A stretch of DNA of 34,813 bases from Myxococcales bacterium (GTDB taxonomy: Bacteria; Myxococcota_A; Polyangia; Fen-1088): contig PNBO01000171.1 in the NCBI GenBank assembly GCA_003136095.1, positions 1 through 34,813 on the forward strand, in the 5' to 3' direction. Shown here in pieces: positions 24,738 to 33,308 of the stretch (the first letter of the stretch is position 1; each line of letters opens with the position of its first letter). The notes under the pieces were generated by a model. The model saw nothing but the letters and a program-made list of their open reading frames with translations. It made no database searches and had not been told where the DNA came from. The position numbers were made by a program, and so were the translations under genes.

Positions 24738-25820
24738 CTACGGATTGATCCGCCCGATCTTGTCGCCCACCTGCTCGGCAAACCAGATATTGCCGTCGGG
24801 GCCCAGGGCGATGCCGTCGGGGCTGCTGTCCTTGGTCGGCACGGGGAACTCGACGATCTCGCCCGCGGTCGTGATGCAACCGATGTTGTTGCCCTTGTCC
24901 TCGGTGAACCACAGCGCGCCGCTCGGCGCGGCCACGATGGAGACCGGATAGCTCTCCGCGGTCGGGGTCTCGAATTCGGTGATCGCGCCCGCCGTGGTGA
25001 TACGGCCAATCCGGCTGACGCCGTATTCCGCGAACCACAACGCGCCGTCGGAGCCCGCGGCGATTCCCCACGGCTGGCTGCCGGCGCGCGGAAGAGCGAA
25101 TCTCGCCGCCAGACCGGTGAGCGAAAGCCGGCAAATGCTGTCGGCTCCCTGGCCAGTCAACCACAGATTGTCATCAGGCCCTGTGGTGATGCCGACCCAG
25201 ACGCCGTCGCCCGGACAGGTGAGGAGAATCGAACCCACGCCGGCATCGCTCACGGACGCCACATGCTCGGGCAGATAGCCCGTGAACCAGGGTTTGTCAT
25301 CAGGCCCCAGGGCGAGATTTCTGGGCAGACTCGCGGGCTCGGTCAGCGAGATCTCCACCACTTGCCCTGCCGGGGCGATGTAGCCGACCCGGTGGGCGAG
25401 CACCTCCGTGAACCAGATCGTTCCGTCGGGCGCCGTCACGATGCCGAAGGGGCCGGAGTTGCCCGTCAGGACGTGAAATTCGGCGATGTCGCCCACCGGT
25501 GAGATACGGCCCACGATGTCGGCGTTGTATTCGGTGAACCACAGGTTCCCGTCAGGACCGGCCACGATGCTGCGGGGCTGGCTGCGCTGCAAGGGCAGCG
25601 CGAACTCGGTCACGGTGTGCTGTCCGGCGCACGGATTGCTGGCTGTCGTCCCGCCCGTGCCCGTCGCGCCGCCGGTCCCGGTGGCGCCACCCGTGGCGGG
25701 AACGCCGCCCGCGCCGCTGGCGCCGCCTCGACCGGATTCCGTCGGAGGCTCCAGCATCCTCGAACGGCCACATGCCGCGATGGCCAGCAGCAGTGCCCAT
25801 ATCGTCGATCGGTTTCTCAT
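24738..25820 (-). CDS. Vgb-like seven-bladed propeller lipoprotein
   Basis: 360 residues. A lipoprotein leader ends in IAAC (Cys17). A Gly/Thr/Ala linker with GATGTGG repeats (about 36-60) follows. Then come seven repeats of the type GPDGNLWFTE...VGRI, a virginiamycin-B-lyase-like (Vgb/streptogramin lyase) propeller. True Vgb uses histidines and glutamates in its last blades. This protein has no histidine after His186, so antibiotic lyase activity is unlikely. It is better viewed as an exported binding propeller of unknown ligand. Confidence 0.88.
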   Translation of the reverse strand: MRNRSTIWALLLAIAACGRSRMLEPPTESGRGGASGAGGVPATGGATGTGGATGTGGTTASNPCAGQHTVTEFALPLQRSQPRSIVAGPDGNLWFTEYNADIVGRISPVGDIAEFHVLTGNSGPFGIVTAPDGTIWFTEVLAHRVGYIAPAGQVVEISLTEPASLPRNLALGPDDKPWFTGYLPEHVASVSDAGVGSILLTCPGDGVWVGITTGPDDNLWLTGQGADSICRLSLTGLAARFALPRAGSQPWGIAAGSDGALWFAEYGVSRIGRITTAGAITEFETPTAESYPVSIVAAPSGALWFTEDKGNNIGCITTAGEIVEFPVPTKDSSPDGIALGPDGNIWFAEQVGDKIGRINP

Positions 25821-25876
25821 CGCTCACCGAGAAGATGAACGATACCACCGTGCCACTCGCATGTCGGTGACGTGAG

Positions 25877-25986
25877 CTACAAAGTTCGCACCAGAGGCAA
25901 CGGCGACAGCCGCTCCGACCGGTAGACGCCGAAGTCGTTCGGCCGCTTGGGCTCCCACGTCGCCGGATAGACACCGCGGCGAACAA
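25877..25986 (-). other. Coding-like tail outside any complete gene
   Basis: On the minus strand, one base-frame away from the sugar transferase end, the sequence reads VRRGVYPATWEPKRPNDFGV and then YRSERLSPLPLV before TAG at 25877. Nearly every codon ends in G or C, like real genes here. No ATG, GTG or TTG start with a ribosome site is visible. It may be a frameshifted extension of the upstream transferase, a gene fragment, or chance. Confidence 0.3.
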
Positions 25987-27552
25987 CTACTGCTTTCCCG
26001 ATGGAGGGCCCGGCTCCAGGCCGCGATGATAGACCAGAATCTCGGACTGACTGCAGCGACAGATCGTGTAGTTGTTCGTGGCGACTCGATGGATGGTACG
26101 CCACGAAGACGGGTCAACGGAGGGATACCAGGACGGAAGAGTCGAAATGAAACGCACTTGGTCCAGCTCGGCGAGGGCCGCCTTCTCCTGGCGCAAAAGT
26201 CCGTGATGGTTGAGGCCGAGGACATCGAGGATTCGGTGGTCGCCGAAGTAGCGAGCGGCACCGGCATCCACCGCGCCGATAGTCTCGCCCGGCGGGACGT
26301 GGTCCTGCAACCACCTCGCCACGGCCACGTCCAGCTCCTCGATGTTTTGGCAGTTCCAGGCGAAGAGATCGGCGTTTCTGCGCAAGGTCCCCGGCCATGC
26401 GACGACCATCCCCACGATGAGCAGTGCCGTACCCATGGGATAGACTAGGCCCCAAGCACGCCAGCTTTTCTGCCAAGTCCAGGTGACGGCGCTTACCCCA
26501 CCCACGGCCATGGTCAAAAGCACGAAGGGCAGGGCGGGCATCAGGTAGCGCTGCCAGTAGAAGGCCGATACTTGCGGGAGGTTCCGCGACGCAGCCACGG
26601 CCAGCAGGAAAACCAGCGGAAAGATCACCACCGTGAGCCCGGCCAGCCATCCCTTGCGAAAGAGCAGAACCGCCCCCAGCCCCCACGACAAGCAGCCAGC
26701 GCCATAGGCGAACCAAGCGTAGGACGGAAACAACTGCACGAAGATCCCATCGAGATTCGCGTTGAGCCGGTGACGTCCGCTGGCGAACTTCGCATAGAAG
26801 GTGTTCGGCAAGGGGTGGCCGGTCACCCGCAGGCAATAGAGACTCCAAAGCCCTACCAGCGCGACGGTGGGAGCCAAGAGCGCAAGTCTCCGGCGCACCG
26901 GAGCGTGTTGCTGGTGTAGCTTCCACTGCAGCAGCGCCAGCACCAGCAACGAGAGAACGATGAGCTCGGGGCGGGCCAGGGGCGCGAGCCCGGCGCCCAG
27001 GGCCGCCCGGTGATGGCGCTCGTGCACCAGCTCGGACACGGTCCACAAGGCGACTGCGGCGGCCAGCGCCACCTCCATCCCCGACAGCTTGGCGAAGGTC
27101 AGCGTCGGCTCCGCCGCCAGGACGAGTCCCGCTGCCAACGCGGCGGCCATCCCGAATCCCAGACGCTGTACCAGTCGGCAGGCCGCCAGGCTGGCGGCTA
27201 CGGCCGCCAGCATACCGGTGATCTTCGCGGGCAGCACGATGCTGATGCCAAACCAGCGCGCCACCCAGCTGGCCGGCAGCAACGCCACGGTCCACAGGGG
27301 GCTGCTACATCCCGCCTCTGGTTGACCCGGGTTGTACTCGAAGCCCCTGAGCGCGGCCAAGCTGCGCGCATACACCATGTGAATCCAGGAATCGTCGAGG
27401 GGAAATCCCACCAACGCTGCCGAGGTGCCCGGCGCCCGATCCAGTAGAAACAGCAAGCCGGTCGCCGTATGTGCGGCCAGGAAAATGAGCACCAGTGTCC
27501 GCAGCCGCAACGGCCGGCTCACGGTCCGTGAAAAGCCTTCACTCGGTGACAC
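25987..27552 (-). CDS. GT-C-type polytopic glycosyltransferase
   Basis: About 521 residues, with many hydrophobic helices from residue ~18 to ~400, then a soluble C-terminal part (about 410-521). The first periplasmic loop has FPLDDSWIHMVYARSLA (50-66) with the Asp53/Asp54 pair, then YNPGQPEAGCSSPLW. This pattern is typical of lipid-linked-sugar-dependent GT-C enzymes related to ArnT/AftB-like families. It would transfer a sugar from a polyprenyl carrier to an envelope acceptor in the periplasm. The start is uncertain: GTG 27552 is chosen, a GTG ten codons later is possible, and the open frame continues upstream without a better start. Confidence 0.85.
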   Translation of the reverse strand: MSPSEGFSRTVSRPLRLRTLVLIFLAAHTATGLLFLLDRAPGTSAALVGFPLDDSWIHMVYARSLAALRGFEYNPGQPEAGCSSPLWTVALLPASWVARWFGISIVLPAKITGMLAAVAASLAACRLVQRLGFGMAAALAAGLVLAAEPTLTFAKLSGMEVALAAAVALWTVSELVHERHHRAALGAGLAPLARPELIVLSLLVLALLQWKLHQQHAPVRRRLALLAPTVALVGLWSLYCLRVTGHPLPNTFYAKFASGRHRLNANLDGIFVQLFPSYAWFAYGAGCLSWGLGAVLLFRKGWLAGLTVVIFPLVFLLAVAASRNLPQVSAFYWQRYLMPALPFVLLTMAVGGVSAVTWTWQKSWRAWGLVYPMGTALLIVGMVVAWPGTLRRNADLFAWNCQNIEELDVAVARWLQDHVPPGETIGAVDAGAARYFGDHRILDVLGLNHHGLLRQEKAALAELDQVRFISTLPSWYPSVDPSSWRTIHRVATNNYTICRCSQSEILVYHRGLEPGPPSGKQ

Positions 27553-27800
27553 GTCGGCGTCTTCATCTCCGGGGTTTGTACGCTGGGATAGAATAGCTCG
27601 CTCTTCACGGCTGCGTGCGCAGACATTCCCGAGATGCTTGTACGCAAGCGCGGTATCCTCAAGATTATTCGGGTTTCCGTGCACGCTGAGCTCAACCGGG
27701 CCGCTGACGGTCTCGCCTCCGATCCCATAGCTGTAGGGGAAGCCGCTTCGCGGTTCCGCTCGGCCATGGCATTCTGAGCGTCCGAGTCGACGCGCAGCCT

Positions 27801-28889
27801 TCACATCTCTGGGTAGAGGCGCCGCAGCCCCGCGGCGGTCGCGGGACAGACGCCGCGCTCGGTGATGATGCCGGTAACCAGCCGGGCGGGCGTGACGTCG
27901 AAGCCTGGGTTCGCGGCCGCGCTGTGCTCCGGCAGGACGTTCACCGCGACCACTTCGCCAAGGGCGGTGCGCCCGCGCACCCAGCGAACCTCGTCGGCGC
28001 TGCGTTCCTCGATGGGGATCTGCGCCAGACCGTCGGTGATGGTCCAGTCGATGGTGGGACCGGTGAGGGCCGCGTAGAAGGGCACGGAGCAGTCGTGGGC
28101 CGCCAGCGCCTTCAGATACGTGCCGATCTTGTTGCCCACGTCGCCAGCCGCCGTCGTGCGATCCGAGCCGACGATGCACGCATCGACCTGGCCATGCTGC
28201 ATGAGGTGGCCGCCGGCGTTGTCCGCGATCACGGTGTGGGGCACCCCGTGCTGGCCCAGCTCCCACGCCGTGAGCGAGGCGCCTTGGTTGCGCGGCCGGG
28301 TTTCGTCCACCCACACGTGGACGGGAATGCCAGCGTCGTGCGCCTTGTAGATGGGCGCCAGCGCGGTGCCGTAGTCGACGGTGGCCAGCCAGCCGGCGTT
28401 GCAGTGGGTGAGCACGTTGATGCGCCGGCCGGGGTTCTTCCGGGCCAGCTCGGCCAGGATCTGTTTGCCGTACTCGCCGATGGCAGCGCAGCTCGCCACG
28501 TCCTCGTCGCACAGCTCGGCGGCGCAGGCGAACGCGGCCGCGGCCCGCTCCGCCACCGGCAGGGGCGCCACGGTGGCCACCACCTCGTCCACGGCCCAGC
28601 GCAGGTTGACCGCGGTCGGCCGCGTGGCAACCAGCCGACGGCGTGCCTCCTCGAGCGCCGGCGTGGTGGCGTCGGACAGCAAGCCAAGGGCCATGCCGTA
28701 GGCACCGGTGGCGCCGATGAGCGGCGCACCCCGCACGACCATGTCCGCGATCGCCCGCACGGCGTCGTCGAGGCTGTGCAGTTGCACCAGCGCAAATTCG
28801 TGCGGCAGGCGCGTCTGATCGATGACCTCGACGCCGCCGCCGTCGCCGACGGGATAAATCGTTCGATAGTGTTTGCCGCCGACCTTCAT
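27801..28889 (-). CDS. mtnA: S-methyl-5-thioribose-1-phosphate isomerase
   Basis: 362 residues. It converts 5-methylthioribose-1-phosphate to 5-methylthioribulose-1-phosphate in methionine salvage. The expected active-site residues are present: Cys163 in [11 protein letters not shown] and Asp243 in [17 protein letters not shown]. The N-terminal [17 protein letters not shown] block is also typical of the family. The gene follows mtnP by only four bases, so the two successive steps of the pathway are encoded on one transcript. Later genes of the pathway (mtnB, mtnC, mtnD) are not in the window. Confidence 0.96.
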   Translation of the reverse strand: MKVGGKHYRTIYPVGDGGGVEVIDQTRLPHEFALVQLHSLDDAVRAIADMVVRGAPLIGATGAYGMALGLLSDATTPALEEARRRLVATRPTAVNLRWAVDEVVATVAPLPVAERAAAAFACAAELCDEDVASCAAIGEYGKQILAELARKNPGRRINVLTHCNAGWLATVDYGTALAPIYKAHDAGIPVHVWVDETRPRNQGASLTAWELGQHGVPHTVIADNAGGHLMQHGQVDACIVGSDRTTAAGDVGNKIGTYLKALAAHDCSVPFYAALTGPTIDWTITDGLAQIPIEERSADEVRWVRGRTALGEVVAVNVLPEHSAAANPGFDVTPARLVTGIITERGVCPATAAGLRRLYPEM

Positions 28890-28893
28890 CGCC

Positions 28894-29763
28894 CTAGCCG
28901 AGGTACTTACCGAGGATGGGCGACAGGCGCAAGCTGACGTCCTCCGGAATCATGTTCCGGTCGCTCCAGATGGCGAGCTTGAGCGCCGCCTGGCAATCGC
29001 AGGGCACCTCGGCCTGGGCGGCGACGTGCGGCAACACCTGACCAATGAGGGCCATCGCATTCTGCGTCGCCGCCTTCACGTTGCCGATGATCTCTTCCAG
29101 CAGTTGCACCTTGTCCTCGTCGACGAGGCGTTTGCGCCAGCAATCGTAGTCGGTCACGAGCGTGACCGCCGCATAACAGATCTCCGCCTCGCGCGCCAGC
29201 TTGGCTTCGGGCATGAGAGTCATGCCGATGAGATCGGCGCCCCATGCCCGGTGCATCTCGCTCTCGGCGCGCGTCGAGAACTGCGGCCCTTCCATGCACA
29301 CGTAGGTTCCGCTCGAGTGCAATTTGAGGGGCAGACCCGCGCCCACGCCGGAGAGTAGGCTGCGCAGGGTCGGGCAGAAGGGATTCGCCATCTCGACGTG
29401 CACGGCGATGCCGTCGAAGAACGAGGTCGGCCGGCAATAGGTCTTGTCGATGACCTGATCGGGCAGCACCAGATCGCGCGGACCGATCTTCTCGCGCAAG
29501 CTGCCCACGGCGGCGCTGGCCAGGATGTGGGACACGCCCAGGCTCTTGAGCGCGAAGATGTTGGCGCGGAAGGGAACCGACGAGGGATTGAGCAGGTGGC
29601 CGTCCCCGTGCCGCGAGACGAGCGCGACCGGCACCCCGGAGATCTGGGTGGTGATGATGGGGCCCGACGGCATGCCGAAGGGTGTGTCGATGGTGTGGCT
29701 CTGCCCGGCGCCAAACGCGCCCAGCGATTCTCCCAGACCCGTGCCACCGATGATGCCAATCAT
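28894..29763 (-). CDS. mtnP: S-methyl-5'-thioadenosine phosphorylase
   Basis: 289 residues, PNP/MTAP family type. It cleaves methylthioadenosine to adenine and methylthioribose-1-phosphate. [11 protein letters not shown] (2-12), [20 protein letters not shown] (50-69), [10 protein letters not shown] (82-91) and [13 protein letters not shown] followed by [11 protein letters not shown] match MtnP. It supplies the substrate of the next gene, mtnA. Some bacterial members of this family also act on other purine nucleosides. A G-rich repeat separates its start from the upstream lipoprotein gene. Confidence 0.95.
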   Translation of the reverse strand: MIGIIGGTGLGESLGAFGAGQSHTIDTPFGMPSGPIITTQISGVPVALVSRHGDGHLLNPSSVPFRANIFALKSLGVSHILASAAVGSLREKIGPRDLVLPDQVIDKTYCRPTSFFDGIAVHVEMANPFCPTLRSLLSGVGAGLPLKLHSSGTYVCMEGPQFSTRAESEMHRAWGADLIGMTLMPEAKLAREAEICYAAVTLVTDYDCWRKRLVDEDKVQLLEEIIGNVKAATQNAMALIGQVLPHVAAQAEVPCDCQAALKLAIWSDRNMIPEDVSLRLSPILGKYLG

Positions 29764-29828
29764 GCGATTCTCCTATTGTGCGAGCGAGAGTGCCCTGTCA
29801 CGCCTCGGATCGCAAGACGGCAATACAC

Positions 29829-29865
29829 CAGACGATCGTGGCCGTGGTCGTGGCCGTGGCCATGG
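29829..29865. repeat. G-rich hexamer repeat, second copy
   Basis: CAGACGATCGTGGCCGTGGT continues as CGTGGCCGTGGCCATGG. It shares the CAGACGAT edge and the GTGGCC/GTGGTC units with the palindrome at 23229-23324, but has only one arm. It lies about 12 bases downstream of the minus-strand stop at 29877, the same position relative to a gene end as the first copy. Confidence 0.7.
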
Positions 29866-29876
29866 TGGTAACCGGA

Positions 29877-30419
29877 CTACAGCTTGTACGAGATCTTGCC
29901 CGACAAGTGCAGGATGACGTCCACGGACCAGTCCTTGTCCGGCAGATCCCCCGCCAGGGTGACCGTGACCACCAGCTTCTTCACCGTCCAGATCTTGCTG
30001 ATGTCGATGGGGTACGGCGTTTGGGCCGTCAGCAGCGCGGTCGGCGCCTGGTGATCGGGACGCACGTAGTCCACCAGCTCGACGGGCATGGCCTTCTTGT
30101 CGGCGTCGGACATCGTGATATGCGCGTAGTGGATGAAGCTGAGATCTTGGACGCCGCTGGCGGCCTGCAGGTCGATCTGCGTGAGGTAGATCTTGGAGTT
30201 GAGATCCTTGACCCAGGACAAATTGTCCGAGGTCAGCGTGAAGGACTGCGTGGCCGACACCTCGCCGTGCCACCCGCCCGAGCTCGCGCCGCGAAAAGCG
30301 ACGCCCTTCTGGGTCACCTGCGCCTCGGGGATGTCGGCCTCGACCTGCGCGCAGGAAACCGCCGCCGCCGCGAGGACCATCGCCGCCGTCAGAGCCTTTG
30401 TGGTGTTTGACTTGAGCAT
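29877..30419 (-). CDS. Putative lipoprotein of unknown function
   Basis: 180 residues. Lys/Thr-rich start, hydrophobic stretch, then AVSC (Cys23) as a lipobox. The mature part looks beta-rich (alternating hydrophobics, such as KKLVVTVTLAGDL near 147-159) and has no motif I recognise. ATG 30419 is used; the longer open frame upstream overlaps the next gene. It lies seven bases after that outer-membrane-like gene, so the pair is probably co-transcribed and acts together in the envelope. Confidence 0.75.
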   Translation of the reverse strand: MLKSNTTKALTAAMVLAAAAVSCAQVEADIPEAQVTQKGVAFRGASSGGWHGEVSATQSFTLTSDNLSWVKDLNSKIYLTQIDLQAASGVQDLSFIHYAHITMSDADKKAMPVELVDYVRPDHQAPTALLTAQTPYPIDISKIWTVKKLVVTVTLAGDLPDKDWSVDVILHLSGKISYKL

Positions 30420-30426
30420 TGCCGCC

Positions 30427-31050
30427 TCACAACAGAAAGACGATGAGTCCGACCTTGAGGGATGACCCGAAACCTTTGATCTTCGGGTCCGAGCTGATCT
30501 GGACGACGGTGTCCGTGCCGGTGTTCGCCAAGGTGCCGCCGCCCCCGCGGAGTTGCGCCCACACCATCGACACGCCGCCGTGGACGAAGAAGGTGAAGTT
30601 CTTGCCGCCGAACTCGAGACCGGCGTGCGCGTTGGCGTACTGGTACTCCAGCTTCTCGAGCAGCGGGCTGCCGGCGAACTGGCCGCCCGCCATGCTGCGC
30701 ACCAGGCCGTTCGCGTCGCCCTGGGCGTAGCTACCATACTCGAGCGAAAGCGATGGACCCGAACCGAACGGAATCAAGGCGAGCCCCGTTCGCCAACCCT
30801 TGCTCACCGAATTGCTGCCCCCTCCGCCGTAAACCCGCGCCCACTTCAGCGGCCTGACGACCAGCGACCCGATCAGCCCATCCGGCACGCCCACGTCCAC
30901 CATGGCGCCCACGAGCGGCCAACGCTCGGCCTGCCGCGCCTTGAGGGCCGCCTCCACCGTGGCCGGCTCCTCGGCCCGGGCTGGCGCGGGCGCCAGCACG
31001 GCGACCCACCCAAGGGCTGCGGCCATTAGAATGGTGGACCTCATGATCAT
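30427..31050 (-). CDS. Probable outer-membrane beta-barrel or periplasmic protein
   Basis: 207 residues. A cleavable signal peptide ends in APARA before EEPA. The mature sequence has alternating aromatic/hydrophobic and Gly-rich strands (TGLALIPFGSGPSLSLEYGS, then YANAHAGLEFGG, NFTFFVHGGVS) and ends in hydrophobic LKVGLIVFLL, as small outer-membrane barrels do. No family is recognised. ATG 31050 and ATG 31044 are both possible starts. The upstream region (31051-31208) is noticeably AT-richer than the rest and probably holds the promoter. Confidence 0.72.
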   Translation of the reverse strand: MIMRSTILMAAALGWVAVLAPAPARAEEPATVEAALKARQAERWPLVGAMVDVGVPDGLIGSLVVRPLKWARVYGGGGSNSVSKGWRTGLALIPFGSGPSLSLEYGSYAQGDANGLVRSMAGGQFAGSPLLEKLEYQYANAHAGLEFGGKNFTFFVHGGVSMVWAQLRGGGGTLANTGTDTVVQISSDPKIKGFGSSLKVGLIVFLL

Positions 31051-31208
31051 ATACTGAACCTATCGGATAGTAATTTCAAATACATTAGTTATTGCATAAA
31101 ACTTTCTTCGCCGTCCTCTCCGTGGCCATTGCCACTGCGGAATAACCCATCGGAATCACTGTGGATTCATCCGCTTCTGCGAGGCATATGGCGGGCAGTA
31201 ATCTTCCC

Positions 31209-31802
31209 TCAGAGGGTGATCGCACCGCGCCGCAAGACTTCGAAGCCGCCGTCTCGCATCCGGACCAGCGTGCTGGGAGCGCCGCCAGGCGTCTGCCCGC
31301 CGTCCAAGAGAAAGACAGCGCTGCCCGCGAAGTGCGCGGCGACCTCTCGCGCGGTTTGGGCCGGCAAGGCGCCCGCGGGATTGGCGCTGGTGCAGGTGAG
31401 GGGACGCCCGACCGCCTCGACCAGCGCGGCCGCCACGGGATGCGATGACACGCGGGCCGCCACGCACCCATCGCTGACGATGGCGGCGGGGAGGTCGGGA
31501 CGTGCCGGCAAGGCAATGGTCAAAGGACCGGGCCAGTGAGTGGCAGCGAGCTCGCGCGCGCGCAACGGCACCTCGGCGCACAATCCGGCGAACATGGCCA
31601 GGTCCGCCACCAAGAGCGCGCTCGCCTTCTCCGCGCCCCGCCCCTTGAGGGCGAACAGGCGTTCGAGCGCGAATGCATCCAAGGCGTCCACGGCCAGCCC
31701 GTAGTAGGTTTCCGTCGGGAATGCGATGATCTCGCCCCGGCAAATGGCGGCTGCCGCGGCAGCGATTCGCTCGCGGTCGACGTTCGCACCTCGCGCATCC
31801 AT
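31209..31802 (-). CDS. tsaC: L-threonylcarbamoyladenylate synthase, YrdC/Sua5 family
   Basis: 197 residues, single YrdC domain without the extra Sua5 C-terminal domain. It makes threonylcarbamoyl-AMP from threonine, bicarbonate and ATP for the t6A37 modification of tRNA. The key strings are present: IAFPTETYYGLAVDA (about 25-39), LFALKGRG, WPGPLTIALP, VSSHPVAAAL and TCTSANPAG. The start matches the family length. It is probably its own transcription unit. Confidence 0.93.
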   Translation of the reverse strand: MDARGANVDRERIAAAAAAICRGEIIAFPTETYYGLAVDALDAFALERLFALKGRGAEKASALLVADLAMFAGLCAEVPLRARELAATHWPGPLTIALPARPDLPAAIVSDGCVAARVSSHPVAAALVEAVGRPLTCTSANPAGALPAQTAREVAAHFAGSAVFLLDGGQTPGGAPSTLVRMRDGGFEVLRRGAITL

Positions 31803-31868
31803 GGCCCCATCATACCCGGTGATGCCACGCGCGATCGCGACCTCCTTGTCATGCGATTATGACCTCGG

Positions 31869-33170
31869 CTACCTCTCCGTTTCCAAAGCACCAGGCGCGA
31901 TCCTCATCGGTCGCGCCGGGTTGCTTTTTGCGCACTTGAGTCCGCGAATCTGGAGAATCGTGAGGACCGTGACCGCGAGCAAAGCCAGGTTGCGCACGAC
32001 GAGCAGCACGATGGGGCCGCGCTTGAGGACCACCAGATCCCAGTAGAGGGCTGGGAATCCGATCTGGGTCAGCAAGGTCACCCCAAGCAGTCCCATCCCG
32101 ATCGCCAGCCGCCCCCGTCCGCCCGCCGCCGTGACCAGAGCGACGAGGGGAAAGGTCCACACCAGGAACTGCGGCGAGAGCACCTTGCTGGTGCACACCA
32201 GGCCGAGGATCATGCCGAGCATGACGAGGGGGACGTCGGCTAGGTTGTCGCGCAGATGCTGTCGGCTCCGCCAGGCGAGCCCATAGAGCGCGGCCAGACA
32301 AACGGCCAGCAACCACGGGGAGAGAGTCGCGAGGAAGCGTGTGGCGGGCGGCGCGATGACACCCTGGGATCCGTAGCTGGTCACGACCGTCACCTGGGCC
32401 AGGCCCGTGGTATGACCGAGCAGGTACGGGGACGCGAGCACGCTCTCGATCTGCAGGGGACGATTGGCATGGTACGTGAGGATGGAGAGCAACCCACGCC
32501 CGCCGCGTACCAGGTGCGGCAGAAACGGCGCCGTGGCCGCGACCACGAAGGCGATGGCCGAGTACACGATCGGACGGCGGCGAGCCGCGAGCAGGAAGAC
32601 CAGCGGCAAGAACATGGCTGGCGTCAGCTTGAGCGCGAAACCGGTGCCGAGCGCGGCGGCGGCCGGCCACCACCACCGGCGCGCCATGAAGTACGCGAAG
32701 ATCGCCATGTCCAGCGCGACGGCGGCATCGAAACGGTTGGCCACGAGGGGACCGGCCAGGAGGACGGCGGCCGCGAAGACCGCGCCGGTGGCGAGGGAGC
32801 GGCGCGTCCCCGGCCACAACCACGCGGCCGTGGCGGTGGCCACGCCGGCGGCGGCGGCGCAGAGGACCATCATCTCGCCCGCAAAGATCCAGTCGTAGCC
32901 ACCGAGAAACCCCAACCCACCGGGCAGGGTCAGAAGCGGCACGGCCAGGGGCGGATACTCGAAAAGGACGTCTCGATAGGGAGCAAGCCCCCGCGCGAAC
33001 ATCTCCGCGTACTCGCGGTAAATCGTGATATCGGAAACGTCGAAGAAGCCGTACCAGGGGTGGCGCACGTGGAACAGGTAGACGAGAGCCAGCCACGCGA
33101 CCGCTTGCATAGCGATCGCGGCGAGCACGGGGATGGTCGCTGATTTGCTTGGCTTCGGCTGTCCGCTCAT
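31869..33170 (-). CDS. GT87-like polyprenyl-sugar mannosyltransferase, membrane protein
   Basis: 433 residues from the chosen start, with about ten hydrophobic helices. FFDVSDITIYREYAEMF (42-58) gives the Asp pair expected in the first loop. EYPPLAVPLL (71-80), NRFDAAVAL, FALKLTPAMFLPL and SKVLSPQFLVW are typical of DUF2029/GT87 enzymes, which use polyprenyl-phosphate-mannose. The donor and acceptor here are not known. ATG 33170 is preferred because AGGTGG lies about ten bases upstream; in-frame ATGs at 33191, 33218 and 33281 remain possible. It diverges from the dehydrogenase gene. Confidence 0.86.
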   Translation of the reverse strand: MSGQPKPSKSATIPVLAAIAMQAVAWLALVYLFHVRHPWYGFFDVSDITIYREYAEMFARGLAPYRDVLFEYPPLAVPLLTLPGGLGFLGGYDWIFAGEMMVLCAAAAGVATATAAWLWPGTRRSLATGAVFAAAVLLAGPLVANRFDAAVALDMAIFAYFMARRWWWPAAAALGTGFALKLTPAMFLPLVFLLAARRRPIVYSAIAFVVAATAPFLPHLVRGGRGLLSILTYHANRPLQIESVLASPYLLGHTTGLAQVTVVTSYGSQGVIAPPATRFLATLSPWLLAVCLAALYGLAWRSRQHLRDNLADVPLVMLGMILGLVCTSKVLSPQFLVWTFPLVALVTAAGGRGRLAIGMGLLGVTLLTQIGFPALYWDLVVLKRGPIVLLVVRNLALLAVTVLTILQIRGLKCAKSNPARPMRIAPGALETER

Positions 33171-33308
33171 CGCGCGAGGTCCACCTGGCATCCTATCCGA
33201 GGGGGCGCTCGCCTCCATCGCCGCCACGGCGGATTGCCCTTCCCGGTTGCTTTTCCTGCCTCTGGGCAGGATCGCCGTCACAGCTCCGGCCCTGCTATGG
33301 TCTGGCCC

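Noticed and set aside
24738-25820. Virginiamycin B lyase (antibiotic resistance)
   Set aside because: The propeller fold matches but the C-terminal catalytic histidines are absent, and the protein is an exported lipoprotein.
27634-27777. A 47-codon plus-strand ORF between the GT-C gene and mtnA
   Set aside because: No ribosome-binding site or recognisable motif, and it is in the upstream region of a minus-strand gene. Chance cannot be excluded.
27553-28512. Upstream extension of the GT-C transferase frame into mtnA
   Set aside because: The extension is in a wrong frame of mtnA, a certain gene. The membrane protein sequence begins only after about 27552.
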